Shown: positions 8,141 through 16,686 of the stretch, piece by piece
Layout: each line of letters starts with the position of its first letter
Numbering within the stretch: position 1 is the first letter of the stretch
Assembly (NCBI RefSeq): GCF_900113015.1
Contig: NZ_FONV01000009.1
Coordinates: 463,202 to 527,201, forward strand
Reading direction: 5' to 3'
Length of the DNA stretch: 64,000 nt
Origin: Actinoplanes philippinensis
GTDB lineage: Bacteria; Actinomycetota; Actinomycetes; Mycobacteriales; Micromonosporaceae
Notes under the pieces: generated by a model
Seen by the model: the letters and a program-made list of their open reading frames with translations, nothing else
Databases searched by the model: none
Told to the model about the DNA's origin: nothing
Program-made: the position numbers and the translations under genes

Positions 8141-11100
8141 GTGGACGCGTCATCGCCGGCCCGGCACGACGGTCTTCGTTTGCAGATCCTCGGCCCGTTA
8201 CGGATCTGGCGCGACGGCGCCGAACTGGATCCCGGGCCTCCACAACAGGCCTACCTGCTGGCCCTGCTGCTCGTCCGGGCCGGGCGACCGGTCAGCGCGA
8301 CCGAGTTGATCGACCTCATCTGGGCCGACGACGTCCCCCCGTCGGCGCTCAACATCCTGCAGAAGTACGTCGGGTCGCTGCGGCGGCTGCTGGAACCGTG
8401 GCTCGAACCCCGCGAGACCGGTTCCTACCTGCAACGCCGTGGCGCCTTCTATCTCTTCACCGCGGGGCCGCACGTGCTCGACGTGGTCCGGTTCCGTCAG
8501 CTGGCCGAGGCGGCCCGGACCGACGACCGGCCCGATGTGGCGCTCGATCAGTACGTACAGGCCTTGAGACTCTGGCACGGACCCTCCGGTGACGGTGCCG
8601 GACGCCGGCCGGATGCCGGCTTCGAGGCCCTGGACCTGGAATATCTCGGTGCCGCGGTGGCCGCCGCCGAACTCGCCGTCACGCAGGGCCGGGCCGAACA
8701 GGTCCTCCCCGCGCTGATGCGGGCCGCGGAGATGGCGCCGCTGGACGAGCTGGTCCAGGCCGCGCTGGTCGTCAACCTGCACACCGCCGGCCGGCCGGCG
8801 GCTGCGCTGACGGTGTTCCAGCGGGCACGATCCCGCCTGGCGGAGGAGCTCGGCATCGAGCCCGGGCCGGCGCTGCGGTCGGCCCATGAGCGTCTGCTGG
8901 GCCGGCCCTCCGTCGCCGACACCGGCGGGTCGACGCCGGAACCGCCGGTCGACAGACTGGTCGGGCGAACGCGGGAACTGGCCGATCTGCGGCAGATCAT
9001 GGACACGACGTTCGCCGGCGGGTCGGGCCTGGTGATCGTCGAGGGTGAGCCCGGCGTCGGCAAGACGCGGTTGCTCCTGCAGGCGGACGCCGAGATGGCG
9101 GCCAGAGGTGGCCTCGTCGCCTGGGGCAGGTGCGCGGAGAGTGCCGGGGCGCCGTCGATGTGGCCGTGGATCCAGGTGATCACCACGCTTCTGCGGCGTC
9201 TGCCCGCCGGTTCGCGCCGTCCATGGCACACCGGCGAGCTCGGCCGGCTGGTGGGGTCACCGGCCGAGGTGACCGAGACGCCGGTGCTGCCGGACAGCGG
9301 TGCCCGTTTCCGCCTCTTCGAACAGGCCGTCGCGCTGATCGCGGAAGTCTCGGCGCGGCAGCCGGCGCTGCTGCTCGTCGACGACCTCCAGTGGGCCGAC
9401 ATCGCATCGCTGGACCTGCTCGGCCACCTCGCGGCCAGGCTGCCGAGGGGCGCAGCCGTCATCGGCACCCTCCGCGATCGCGCTCCACTGGCCGGCCCGG
9501 CTGTCGCGCGTACCCTCGCCGCACTGAGCCGGCGGCCCGGGATGCGCCGCATCCACCTCAGCGGGTTCAGTCAGGCAGAGGTCGCCGAACTGATCCGGCA
9601 CGAGACCGGGCAACAGCCCGATGCCATGGCCGCGCACCGCATCCACGCCCGGACCGGCGGCAACGCGTTCTTCGTCCGCGAACTGGCCCGCCATCTGCGC
9701 GCCGGCGGCCGGCCCGCCGGCGCGGCCCTCGACGCCGGCGTGCCCGAAACCGTGCTGGACGTCGTCCGCGACCGCGTGACCGACCTCGGTGACGTGGCGA
9801 TCGACCTGCTCAGGACCGCCGCGCTGATCGGCCAGGACATCGACCTCGCCCTTCTGGCCTCCGCCGCCGGCGTCGACGTGCAGGCCTGCCTCGACCGTCT
9901 GGGACGCCTGCATGCGCTCGGCCTGGTCGAGCCGGTGGCCGGCGATCCCTACTCGTTCCGCTTCACCCACGACCTGCTTCGCGAGTCGGTCACCGCCACG
10001 ACACCGCCGGCGCAGACCCCGGGGCTGCACCTGCGCATCGCGGAGGCGATCGAGGCGACGACCTCCGACGACAGCGCGATGGTGGAACGCCTGGCGCACC
10101 ACCGGTGGGCCGCGGGACCGCTCGCCGAACCGGCCCACACCGGGCGAGCGCTGCTGGAGGCGGGCCGCTGCGCGGCGAGCAAGTCGGCGCTGGAGGCGGC
10201 CACCGGCCATCTGCGGCTGGCGGCACAGGTGGCCCGCGACGCCGGTCTGGCCGATCTGGAGCTGTCCGCCCTGTCGCTGTTCATCGCGGTGGACGGCATG
10301 CGGGCCGGGTACGTCGGCTCGGCGCTGGACCTGCTGGAGCGTGCCGAGGAACTGGCCCGCGAACTCGGCCGGGAGCGGGACGCGGCGGACTTCCTGTTCT
10401 CCCGCTGGGCGGCGTTCTCCCAGGGCATCCAACTGGAACGGGCCGGCCGGCTGGCCCGGCGCCTGCTCGATCAGGGCGAGAACTCGGCCGATCCGACGGT
10501 CCGTGCCTACGGGCGGCACGCGTGGGGCATCCACAACTGGGACATCGGGAACATCGCCGAGTCGTACCGATATCTCAGCCTGTCCGTCCCCCCGATGCGC
10601 ACCGGCACGATCCGGCGCGAGCAGGCGCCGCTGCGCCACGATCTGCAACTGCTCTCACCGGTGATGCTCGGCCTGATGACGGCGTTGCACGGCGATGTCG
10701 ACGGCGCCCGGGAGCAACTCGACGCCGTCGAGGACGCCGCCGGTGACGACCCGTACGCGATCACGGTGTGGTCCGCCTTCTCGGTCACCGTCGCCGCGCT
10801 GGCCGGTGATCCGGTCTGGGCTCGCCGCGCCGCGCAGCGTGGCATCGCCCAGGACCCGGAGTTCTCGTTCGTCTTCCTCGGCAGCTACCAGCGTCTCGCG
10901 CTCCACTGGGCACGGGCCATGTCCGAACCCGGCGGTGACCTGGACGCCGCCGCGGCCGCCGAACGGCTCATCGCCGCCGCCCTGCTCGACCCGCCACGCT
11001 CGGGGCTGGCCACCTGGTACGGACTGCTCGGGGAGATGTGGCTGCGAGCCGGCCGCCTGAACGACGCCGCCGAGGCTCTCGACCGCGCCGACCGGTTCGT

Positions 11101-11311
11101 CTCCGTCCACGGGCAGCGCTACGCCGAGGGTTTCCTGCTGGTGCTGCGGGCGATGCTGATGCGAGCCCGCGGCCTGCCGCCCGCCGTGGTCCGGGCAGCC
11201 CTCGAACGAGCCCGGGTGCTGTCGGAGGATCGCGGCGCACACCTGTTTGCGCGCCGCGCCGAGCAGATGCTCCGCTCAGACCCGCCGGGAACGCGCCCCG
11301 ACGGGCCGTGA
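8141..11311 (+). CDS. SARP/AfsR-type large ATPase regulator (paralog 2)
   Basis: A 1056-residue regulator. Residues about 8-100 form an OmpR-type winged helix (LQILGPLRIWRDGAELDPG at the start), about 105-255 the BTAD domain, about 270-480 a STAND ATPase with Walker A GEPGVGKT near 303 and Walker B LLLVDDLQWAD near 412, and the rest is TPR-like helices. The chosen GTG at 8141 has GGGAG 7 bp upstream and gives the expected short leader before the winged helix; the frame is open upstream to 8018 but that stretch contains the operator. It is divergent from the importer operon and converges on a hydrolase. Three SARP heptamers in its own promoter suggest auto- or cross-regulation among the three paralogs. 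Confidence 0.92.
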   Translation: MDASSPARHDGLRLQILGPLRIWRDGAELDPGPPQQAYLLALLLVRAGRPVSATELIDLIWADDVPPSALNILQKYVGSLRRLLEPWLEPRETGSYLQRRGAFYLFTAGPHVLDVVRFRQLAEAARTDDRPDVALDQYVQALRLWHGPSGDGAGRRPDAGFEALDLEYLGAAVAAAELAVTQGRAEQVLPALMRAAEMAPLDELVQAALVVNLHTAGRPAAALTVFQRARSRLAEELGIEPGPALRSAHERLLGRPSVADTGGSTPEPPVDRLVGRTRELADLRQIMDTTFAGGSGLVIVEGEPGVGKTRLLLQADAEMAARGGLVAWGRCAESAGAPSMWPWIQVITTLLRRLPAGSRRPWHTGELGRLVGSPAEVTETPVLPDSGARFRLFEQAVALIAEVSARQPALLLVDDLQWADIASLDLLGHLAARLPRGAAVIGTLRDRAPLAGPAVARTLAALSRRPGMRRIHLSGFSQAEVAELIRHETGQQPDAMAAHRIHARTGGNAFFVRELARHLRAGGRPAGAALDAGVPETVLDVVRDRVTDLGDVAIDLLRTAALIGQDIDLALLASAAGVDVQACLDRLGRLHALGLVEPVAGDPYSFRFTHDLLRESVTATTPPAQTPGLHLRIAEAIEATTSDDSAMVERLAHHRWAAGPLAEPAHTGRALLEAGRCAASKSALEAATGHLRLAAQVARDAGLADLELSALSLFIAVDGMRAGYVGSALDLLERAEELARELGRERDAADFLFSRWAAFSQGIQLERAGRLARRLLDQGENSADPTVRAYGRHAWGIHNWDIGNIAESYRYLSLSVPPMRTGTIRREQAPLRHDLQLLSPVMLGLMTALHGDVDGAREQLDAVEDAAGDDPYAITVWSAFSVTVAALAGDPVWARRAAQRGIAQDPEFSFVFLGSYQRLALHWARAMSEPGGDLDAAAAAERLIAAALLDPPRSGLATWYGLLGEMWLRAGRLNDAAEALDRADRFVSVHGQRYAEGFLLVLRAMLMRARGLPPAVVRAALERARVLSEDRGAHLFARRAEQMLRSDPPGTRPDGP

Positions 11312-11331
11312 CGGTCGTAGCACGTGCGACG

Positions 11332-12039
11332 TCACTGCTGTGCCGCCTTCTCGATCAGGGCGACGGTCGCGCCCGGCCGGGACACGAAGATCATGTGTGA
11401 CGCCCCCTCCACCACCTGGATCTCGCCACCGGTGCGCCGGGCCATGAACTCCTGGGCCATCGGCGGGATGATCAGGTCCGCCCCACTGATCAGGTGATAG
11501 CAGGGGATGCTGTGCCAGGCCGGGACACCGGTCGCCGGCTCCCCGAGGGCGGCCCCGGTGGCGGGCCGCTGGGTAATCGCGTACACCTGGGCATCGGCGG
11601 CGGGAACGTCGCCGGCGAAATGGGGATGGAAGACGCGGGGATCCACGTAGAGGTCGACCTGCCCGTCGGCCAGCGCGACGGGCTTCAGCGACTCGCCGAT
11701 GGTGCTCCCGGGGAACTTCTCGACCAGGGACTGCGCGCTCTCGCCCTCTTCCGGCACGAACGCCGCCAGGTACACCAGCGCGCGGACGTGCGGGTTGCCG
11801 GCCGCGGCGGCGGAGATCACCGCGCCGCCGTACGAGTGTCCGACAAGCACGATCGGCCCGCTGACATCCTGCAGCAGGGCCCGCACCTGTGCCGCGTCGG
11901 AGGCGAGCCCGCGCAGCGGATTCGGTGCGGCCACCACGGGATGCCCGTCGGAGACGAGCCGTCTGATGATCGCGGCGAAACCGCTGCTGTCGGCGAAAGC
12001 ACCGTGCACCAGCACGATGGTGGGTTTCTCGGGGTCCAT
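11332..12039 (-). CDS. Alpha/beta hydrolase (235 aa), cytoplasmic paralog of the Tat-exported one at 17911
   Basis: A compact alpha/beta hydrolase: oxyanion segment VLVHGAFADSSGFAAII, nucleophile elbow GHSYGG (Ser near residue 88), late Asp region and catalytic-His segment GASHMIF near residue 215. It shares the HGAFAD, ANPLRG/PNPLRG, VLVGHSYGG and ALVYLAAF blocks with the protein at 17911-18705, which has a signal peptide while this one has none. Substrate is unknown; relatives are annotated as esterases or haloperoxidase-like hydrolases. Upstream lies a SARP-like box with TAGCTT -10 (12068-12101), so it probably belongs to the same regulon. GAAGAGG precedes the ATG. Confidence 0.85.
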   Translation of the reverse strand: MDPEKPTIVLVHGAFADSSGFAAIIRRLVSDGHPVVAAPNPLRGLASDAAQVRALLQDVSGPIVLVGHSYGGAVISAAAAGNPHVRALVYLAAFVPEEGESAQSLVEKFPGSTIGESLKPVALADGQVDLYVDPRVFHPHFAGDVPAADAQVYAITQRPATGAALGEPATGVPAWHSIPCYHLISGADLIIPPMAQEFMARRTGGEIQVVEGASHMIFVSRPGATVALIEKAAQQ

Positions 12040-12067
12040 GCGTCACCTCTTCTGCCGTGGTGACGGA

Positions 12068-12133
12068 AAGCTATGCCGGCCTACTTGACGGCGACTGGAC
12101 GGCGCTTCGGCGGCGCGTTCCGTTGCCGTCAAG
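12068..12133. promoter_or_regulatory. SARP-type operator pair upstream of the hydrolase gene
   Basis: Minus-strand heptamers CGTCCAG-N4-CGTCAAG (12101-12084) are followed after exactly 10 bp by TAGCTT (12073-12068), a -10 box for the hydrolase. A second, plus-facing pair CGTTCCG-N4-CGTCAAG (12116-12133) overlaps the last codons and stop (12129-12131) of the SARP paralog 3 gene and points antisense into it, with no gene start downstream. The inverted two-site layout equals that of the other three operator regions. Confidence 0.68.
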
Positions 12134-15100
12134 TCGGTTGGCCGGCCGCGAGCTCCCGCAGCATCCGGGCAGCGCGGTGTGCGTAGAGGTGTGCTTCGCG
12201 GTCGACGGACAGTGCGTGGGCTCGCTCGGCAGCGGCCCGGACCTCGTCGAGGGGCGCTCCGGACGCCTGCACCAACTTCGCGCGGATCAGCAGGATCAGT
12301 CCTTCGGGATAGCGTTGCCCGAACGTGTCGAGCGCCCGATCCGCGCAGTCGAGCGCCGTGGCGGCCTGCTCCAGTTGCCCGGCCCGCAGCCGTGCCTCAC
12401 CGAGCAGCCCGAACCAGGTGGCCACGCACGAACGCGGCGTGTCGAGCAGATTCGCCCGGATCAACCGCTCCGCACGGTCCGCGGCCCCGGCCGGGTCCCG
12501 GCCGGCCATCGCCAGCGCCCACAGCCGGGCCAGCCGCAGATAGGAGCCCTGGAAGACGAAGGTGAACCCGGGGTCCACGGCGATTCCCCGTTGCGCCACG
12601 CGCAGCGCCTCCGCGGCGTCGCCGACGTTCGCAGCGGTACGTGCGGCCATCGACGCCCAGACCGTGATCATGTACGGGTCGTCGCCGGCCAGTTCCTCCA
12701 GGGCGCCGAGCAGCGCCCTGGCGGTGCTCAGGTCACCGTGCTGTGCCGTCATCTCGGCGAAGATCGCAGCCGGCAGCATCTGCAGGTCGTGCCGCAACGG
12801 GTCGTCACCGCGGCGGGCGGCGTGGCCACGAAGGACCTCACCGGCTTGCCGCAGGTGCCGGACGCCCTCGCCGACGTTGCCGATGTCCCACTGGTGAATG
12901 CCCCAGGCGTTCAGGCCGTACGCGCGGATGGTGGGATCGGCGGCGGCCCGCCCCTGCTCGAACAGCCGGCGCGCCAGTGGTGCCGCCCGGTCCAGCTCGA
13001 TGGCCTGCGCGTGGCCGGCCCACCGGGAGAACAGGAAGTCGGCGGCCTCACGGTCCCGGCCGAGGCGGCGGGCGAGGTCCTCGGCCCGTTCCAGCAGGTC
13101 GAGCGCCGCGGCACCGCCGTACAACGATCGCATCCCCACCACGGCCGCGAGTTGTTTGAGCGCGGACAGTTCGTGCTCGGCCAGGCCGGCCGCCCGGGCG
13201 ACGGACGCGGCGGTACGCAGCTGCCGTTCCGCGACGTCGAACGCCGACTTCGCCGCCGTGATGCCGCCCGCGCGGGCCAGCGCGGTCGTCGTGCGCGCCG
13301 GATCAGCGAGCGGTCCCGCGGTCCAGAGGTGATGGGCGAGGCGCTCGGCGACGGATCCGGTGTCCACGGTCAGCTGTTCCAGAGCGTCGGCGACGCGCAG
13401 GTGCAGCCGGGGAACCTCGGAGGGCAGGGTCACGGCGACGACGGACTCGCGGATGAGGTCGTGCGGGAAACGCACCGAGAACGGATCACCGGTGGAGAAC
13501 GTGAGCAGACCCAGAGCGTCCACGGTGTCCAGCAGCAGCAGACACGCCCGGATCTGCAGACCGGCCGCATGAGCGAGCACGCGGACCTCCACGTCCCGGC
13601 CGATCACGGCGGCGATCTGCAGCACGGCGCGGGCCTCCGGGGCGAGCCGCCCGGCGCGTTCCTGGACCACATCGCGGACGGTGGCCGGCACCCCGGCCCG
13701 TTCCACCGCCGCCGCGGTGATGACTCCCGCGTCCGTGGCCAGCAGGCACGACAACTGGTGCACGAAGAACGGATTGCCGCCGGTACGGGCATGAATGCGC
13801 TGGGCCACGCCGGCGCCCGGATCATGACCGATCCGATCGCGGACCAGTTCGCCCACCTCGTCCGGCACCAGTGGCACCAGGCGGACCCTGCGGTGGGCGG
13901 GGATCCGGCCGGCGGTCGCGAGGAACCGGGTCAGCTGTGAGCCGGGGACCGGCACCCGGTTGCGCAGCGCCGCGATCAGCGCTGTCCCCAGCGGGAGCCG
14001 GGCCGTGAGATGGCCCAGCACCTGCAGGGACGAGGGGTCGGCCCACTGCAGGTCGTCCACCACCAGCACCACCGGCCGCCGCGCGGCGACCTGCCCGATC
14101 AGGGCGGTGATCTGCTCGAACAGACGGAACGGGGCGCCGCTGTCCGGCATCCCCGAGCTGTCCGGCATCTCACCGCGCGGCTGGACGAGGCGGCCGAGTT
14201 CGCCGTCGAGGCTTTTCCGGCGAGCCGGGGCGGCCACGTTCTCGAGCAGCCTGCCGACGATCTGCGTCCAGGGCCACATCGCGGGTGTCCCGTCGCCCTC
14301 CAGGCAACGCCCCCACACGACCAGCACATCGGACAGGTCCGTGGCGGCCTCTTCGAGCAGACGGGTCTTGCCGATCCCCGGTTCGCCCTCGACCAGCACC
14401 AGACCGGTCTCCCCGGATCTGGCGGCGGTCACGGCCTGCCGCAGGATCTCTAGCTCACCGGCCCGGCCGACCATGCTGCCCGGCGTCGCCGACGCCGGGC
14501 CGGCCCTGCGCGGTTCGCCCACCGGTCCCCGGCCCGCGTCGTGGCTCCGGCGCGGCCGGCGGACCGGCCCCAGCACCTGGTCGTAGGCGTCGAGCACGGC
14601 CGGCCCCGGGTCGGCGCCGAGGTCCTCGGCAAGCCGGGCGCGGAACGTCGCGAACGTCGACATCGCCTCGGCCTGCCGCCCCGCGGCAGCCAGCATGACG
14701 ATCAGACAGCCGTGCAGCGTTTCGTGGAACGGCGCCATCGCGGCGGCAAGTCGCAGAGGGGTGAGCAGGCGGTCGGCCCGTCCGCACGCGACCGCGAGGT
14801 GGGTCGCCGCGACACAGGCGTCGAAGAACTCGTTGTCGAGGGCGGCGAACAGCGTCCTCATCGTCCCGGTATGCCCCAGGCCGTCTCCCGCGTGGCCACG
14901 CCACAGTTGCAGAGCCGAGAGGTACGCGTTCAGAGCGCTCTCCCCCGTGGACCGCTTCGCCGAGGCCACCAGCCGCCGGAACTCGACCACATCGAGCGTG
15001 CCGGCGCCGGCGTCGAAGAGGTAGCCCCGCTCGGATCGCCGCAGGTAGGACCCGCTCTCGCGGGTGGACAGCGCGGGTTCGAGCAGCCGGCGCAGCGCGC

Positions 15101-15323
15101 CGACGTACTTGTGGACGATGTTGACCGCGGTCGCCGGGACGTCGGCCTCCCACACCATGCCGATCAGCTCGTTGGTGGTGACCTGCTGGTCCGCGGAGGC
15201 CAGCAGCGCGGCCAGCAGGCCGGCCTGCTGGGGCGGTCCCGGGTCGATCTCGACACCGTCTCGCCAGACCCGCAGGGGGCCGAGGATCTCCAGGTGCAGT
15301 GAGGAGCGCGAACGCCGGTCCAT
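12129..15323 (-). CDS. SARP/AfsR-type large ATPase regulator (paralog 3)
   Basis: A 1064-residue regulator of the same architecture as the genes at 1 and 8141. The winged helix begins LHLEILGPLRVWRDGVEIDP, the BTAD domain spans about residues 100-250, and the ATPase carries GEPGIGKT and VLVVDDLQWAD; the rest is TPR-like. The ATG at 15323 is preceded by a CTATAT box 10-15 bp upstream and by three SARP heptamers, so the leader is very short. It is divergent from the cupin gene. Its 3' end overlaps a SARP heptamer pair. Three such large regulators in 15 kb are probably duplicates that have specialised; their ligands or partner signals are unknown. Confidence 0.92.
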   Translation of the reverse strand: MDRRSRSSLHLEILGPLRVWRDGVEIDPGPPQQAGLLAALLASADQQVTTNELIGMVWEADVPATAVNIVHKYVGALRRLLEPALSTRESGSYLRRSERGYLFDAGAGTLDVVEFRRLVASAKRSTGESALNAYLSALQLWRGHAGDGLGHTGTMRTLFAALDNEFFDACVAATHLAVACGRADRLLTPLRLAAAMAPFHETLHGCLIVMLAAAGRQAEAMSTFATFRARLAEDLGADPGPAVLDAYDQVLGPVRRPRRSHDAGRGPVGEPRRAGPASATPGSMVGRAGELEILRQAVTAARSGETGLVLVEGEPGIGKTRLLEEAATDLSDVLVVWGRCLEGDGTPAMWPWTQIVGRLLENVAAPARRKSLDGELGRLVQPRGEMPDSSGMPDSGAPFRLFEQITALIGQVAARRPVVLVVDDLQWADPSSLQVLGHLTARLPLGTALIAALRNRVPVPGSQLTRFLATAGRIPAHRRVRLVPLVPDEVGELVRDRIGHDPGAGVAQRIHARTGGNPFFVHQLSCLLATDAGVITAAAVERAGVPATVRDVVQERAGRLAPEARAVLQIAAVIGRDVEVRVLAHAAGLQIRACLLLLDTVDALGLLTFSTGDPFSVRFPHDLIRESVVAVTLPSEVPRLHLRVADALEQLTVDTGSVAERLAHHLWTAGPLADPARTTTALARAGGITAAKSAFDVAERQLRTAASVARAAGLAEHELSALKQLAAVVGMRSLYGGAAALDLLERAEDLARRLGRDREAADFLFSRWAGHAQAIELDRAAPLARRLFEQGRAAADPTIRAYGLNAWGIHQWDIGNVGEGVRHLRQAGEVLRGHAARRGDDPLRHDLQMLPAAIFAEMTAQHGDLSTARALLGALEELAGDDPYMITVWASMAARTAANVGDAAEALRVAQRGIAVDPGFTFVFQGSYLRLARLWALAMAGRDPAGAADRAERLIRANLLDTPRSCVATWFGLLGEARLRAGQLEQAATALDCADRALDTFGQRYPEGLILLIRAKLVQASGAPLDEVRAAAERAHALSVDREAHLYAHRAARMLRELAAGQPT

Positions 15324-15346
15324 GTCGCGGAACGATATAGCGCGGA

Positions 15347-15422
15347 CGGAACACCGACTTGACGAGTCCGGACGGTGATCTCGAGAACCGTTCAGTTCGC
15401 ATCAAGTGCGCGGCGCGAGGCT
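15347..15422. promoter_or_regulatory. Divergent SARP-type operator pair between SARP paralog 3 and the cupin gene
   Basis: Minus strand: CCGTCCG-N4-CGTCAAG-N4-TGTTCCG (15375-15347), three heptamers with 11-bp period, followed within 6-7 bp by CTATATC, the likely -10 for the regulator gene. Plus strand: CGTTCAG-N4-CATCAAG (15389-15406), then after 10 bp GAGGCT (15417-15422), a weak -10 for the cupin gene. CGTTCAG is close to the heptamer known for AfsR. The spacing and inverted arrangement match the sites at 7933, 12068 and 21295. Confidence 0.66.
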
Positions 15423-15460
15423 TCGGTTTCCGCATCGTCTTCTGAGACAAGGACTCCGCT

Positions 15461-16024
15461 ATGAACTCGACGCACCCGGTCCGGAGAGTGGTGACCGGCC
15501 ATGACGCCGCCGCACAAGGCGTGATCCTCCAGGACGGATCGCCGACCCGGGTGATCCCGGTCGGCGGCCCCGGCGGCCCGACCTTCTACGAGGTGTGGAG
15601 CACCCGCGAGACGCCCGCGGTGATCGACCGGCAGTCCGGTGAACCGGCCGAGGAGGGCCTGGTGCTCGCGCCTCCGGCCAACGGCACCCGTATCCGCGTG
15701 ATGGACTTTCCGCCGGAGGACGACCGGATTCGCAACCTGACCAGCGCGGGGGCCGCCGAGAAGTTCGCCGAGATGGGCGGTGCCGACGCCGCCGTCTCCA
15801 CGGCGAGCGCGCCGCATCCGCTGATGCATCGCACCCAGACCGTCGACTACGCGATCGTCATCGACGGGGAGATCACCCTGGTCCTCGACGGCGGGGAGAC
15901 CACTCTGCGGGCCGGGGACATCGTGGTTCAGCGCGGTACGGGCCACGCCTGGGCCAACCGGTCGTCGGCGAACTGCCGGGTCGCGTTCATCCTGATCGAC
16001 GGCCAGTACACCGACGGGCTGTGA
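15461..16024 (+). CDS. Cupin-domain protein
   Basis: A 187-residue protein whose C-terminal half is a single cupin barrel: HRTQTVDYAIVIDGEITLVL then GDIVVQRGTGHAWANRS, with the His/Glu pattern of a metal site partly retained (H in HRTQT, E in GEITL, H in GHAW). The N-terminal part resembles that of small-molecule-modifying cupins (FYEVWSTRETPAVID). AAGGA lies 8 bp before the ATG. It is followed after 4 bp by a CMD-like gene, so the two are probably one transcript acting on the same substrate, and it is divergent from SARP paralog 3 across a SARP operator. Enzymatic activity versus binding role cannot be told from sequence. Confidence 0.85.
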   Translation: MNSTHPVRRVVTGHDAAAQGVILQDGSPTRVIPVGGPGGPTFYEVWSTRETPAVIDRQSGEPAEEGLVLAPPANGTRIRVMDFPPEDDRIRNLTSAGAAEKFAEMGGADAAVSTASAPHPLMHRTQTVDYAIVIDGEITLVLDGGETTLRAGDIVVQRGTGHAWANRSSANCRVAFILIDGQYTDGL

Positions 16025-16028
16025 ACCG

Positions 16029-16622
16029 GTGGAGCCTCCTTCGCGCATCTCCCCCATTCCACCCGGCGACCTGAGCCCCGAACTGCGTGAGGTGCACGAC
16101 GGCATCGCCGGCCTCGTCGCGCACGAGCAGGAGCGCATCGTCATCCTGGACGACGACGGCGCTCTGATCGGGCCGTTCGCGCCGATGCTCACCTTCCCCA
16201 CCTTCGGGGTGCCGGCGCTGATGCTGCAGCGGGCGGTCGCGGCCGAGGCCCGCCTCGACCCCGCCGTCCGCGAGGTGGCGATCCTCACCGTGGGCGCCGC
16301 CTACGGTGCCCGCTATCTGTTGTACGCCCACGAGCAGACCGCTGATCAGGTCGGACTGCACGCGGCCCAGGTCGCGACGCTGGCGTCCGGAGGCCGTCCG
16401 CCGGACCTGACCGACGATCAGGCCGTCGCCCACGACGTCGCCCGGGCGTTGACCGCCGGCCGCATCCTGCCGGGTTCCACCTACGACCGGGCCGTCCGGT
16501 CGCTGGGCCGGGAGGGCGTCGGCGAGCTGGTGTTCCTCATCGGCAGCTACTGCCTGACCGCGGTCGTGCTGAACTGTTTCGACGTGCCGGTCCCGGTGGG
16601 TCACCGGGGACCGTCGACGTAA
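16029..16622 (+). CDS. Carboxymuconolactone decarboxylase/AhpD-like fold protein
   Basis: A 197-residue all-helical protein. The core LDPAVREVAILTVGAAYGARYLLYAHEQTADQVGLH matches the CMD family segment that normally reads E(W/Y)xxH...A...GL; the redox CxxC of AhpD proper is absent, so a peroxidase-type activity is unlikely. It starts at the GTG four bases after the cupin stop and shares its transcript. Cupin plus CMD-fold pairs often sit in aromatic or small-molecule degradation operons; the substrate here is unknown. It ends just before a strong bidirectional hairpin. Confidence 0.78.
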   Translation: MEPPSRISPIPPGDLSPELREVHDGIAGLVAHEQERIVILDDDGALIGPFAPMLTFPTFGVPALMLQRAVAAEARLDPAVREVAILTVGAAYGARYLLYAHEQTADQVGLHAAQVATLASGGRPPDLTDDQAVAHDVARALTAGRILPGSTYDRAVRSLGREGVGELVFLIGSYCLTAVVLNCFDVPVPVGHRGPST

Positions 16623-16634
16623 CACGTCGCTCGG

Positions 16635-16686
16635 CCGGAAGGGTGCCGGCGTCAGCGGTCACGCGCCGACGACGGCACCCTTCCGG
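16635..16686. terminator. Bidirectional hairpin between convergent CMD-like and MFS genes
   Basis: A perfect 14-bp inverted repeat, CCGGAAGGGTGCCG (16635-16648) and CGGCACCCTTCCGG (16673-16686), separated by 24 bp. The right arm lies inside the last codons of the MFS gene. No T-run follows, as usual in GC-rich actinobacteria. Confidence 0.75.

Noticed and set aside
12116..12133. Promoter for an antisense RNA into SARP paralog 3
   Set aside because: The heptamer pair faces that way, but no -10 box is found 10 bp downstream; it may simply be the second half of the operator.
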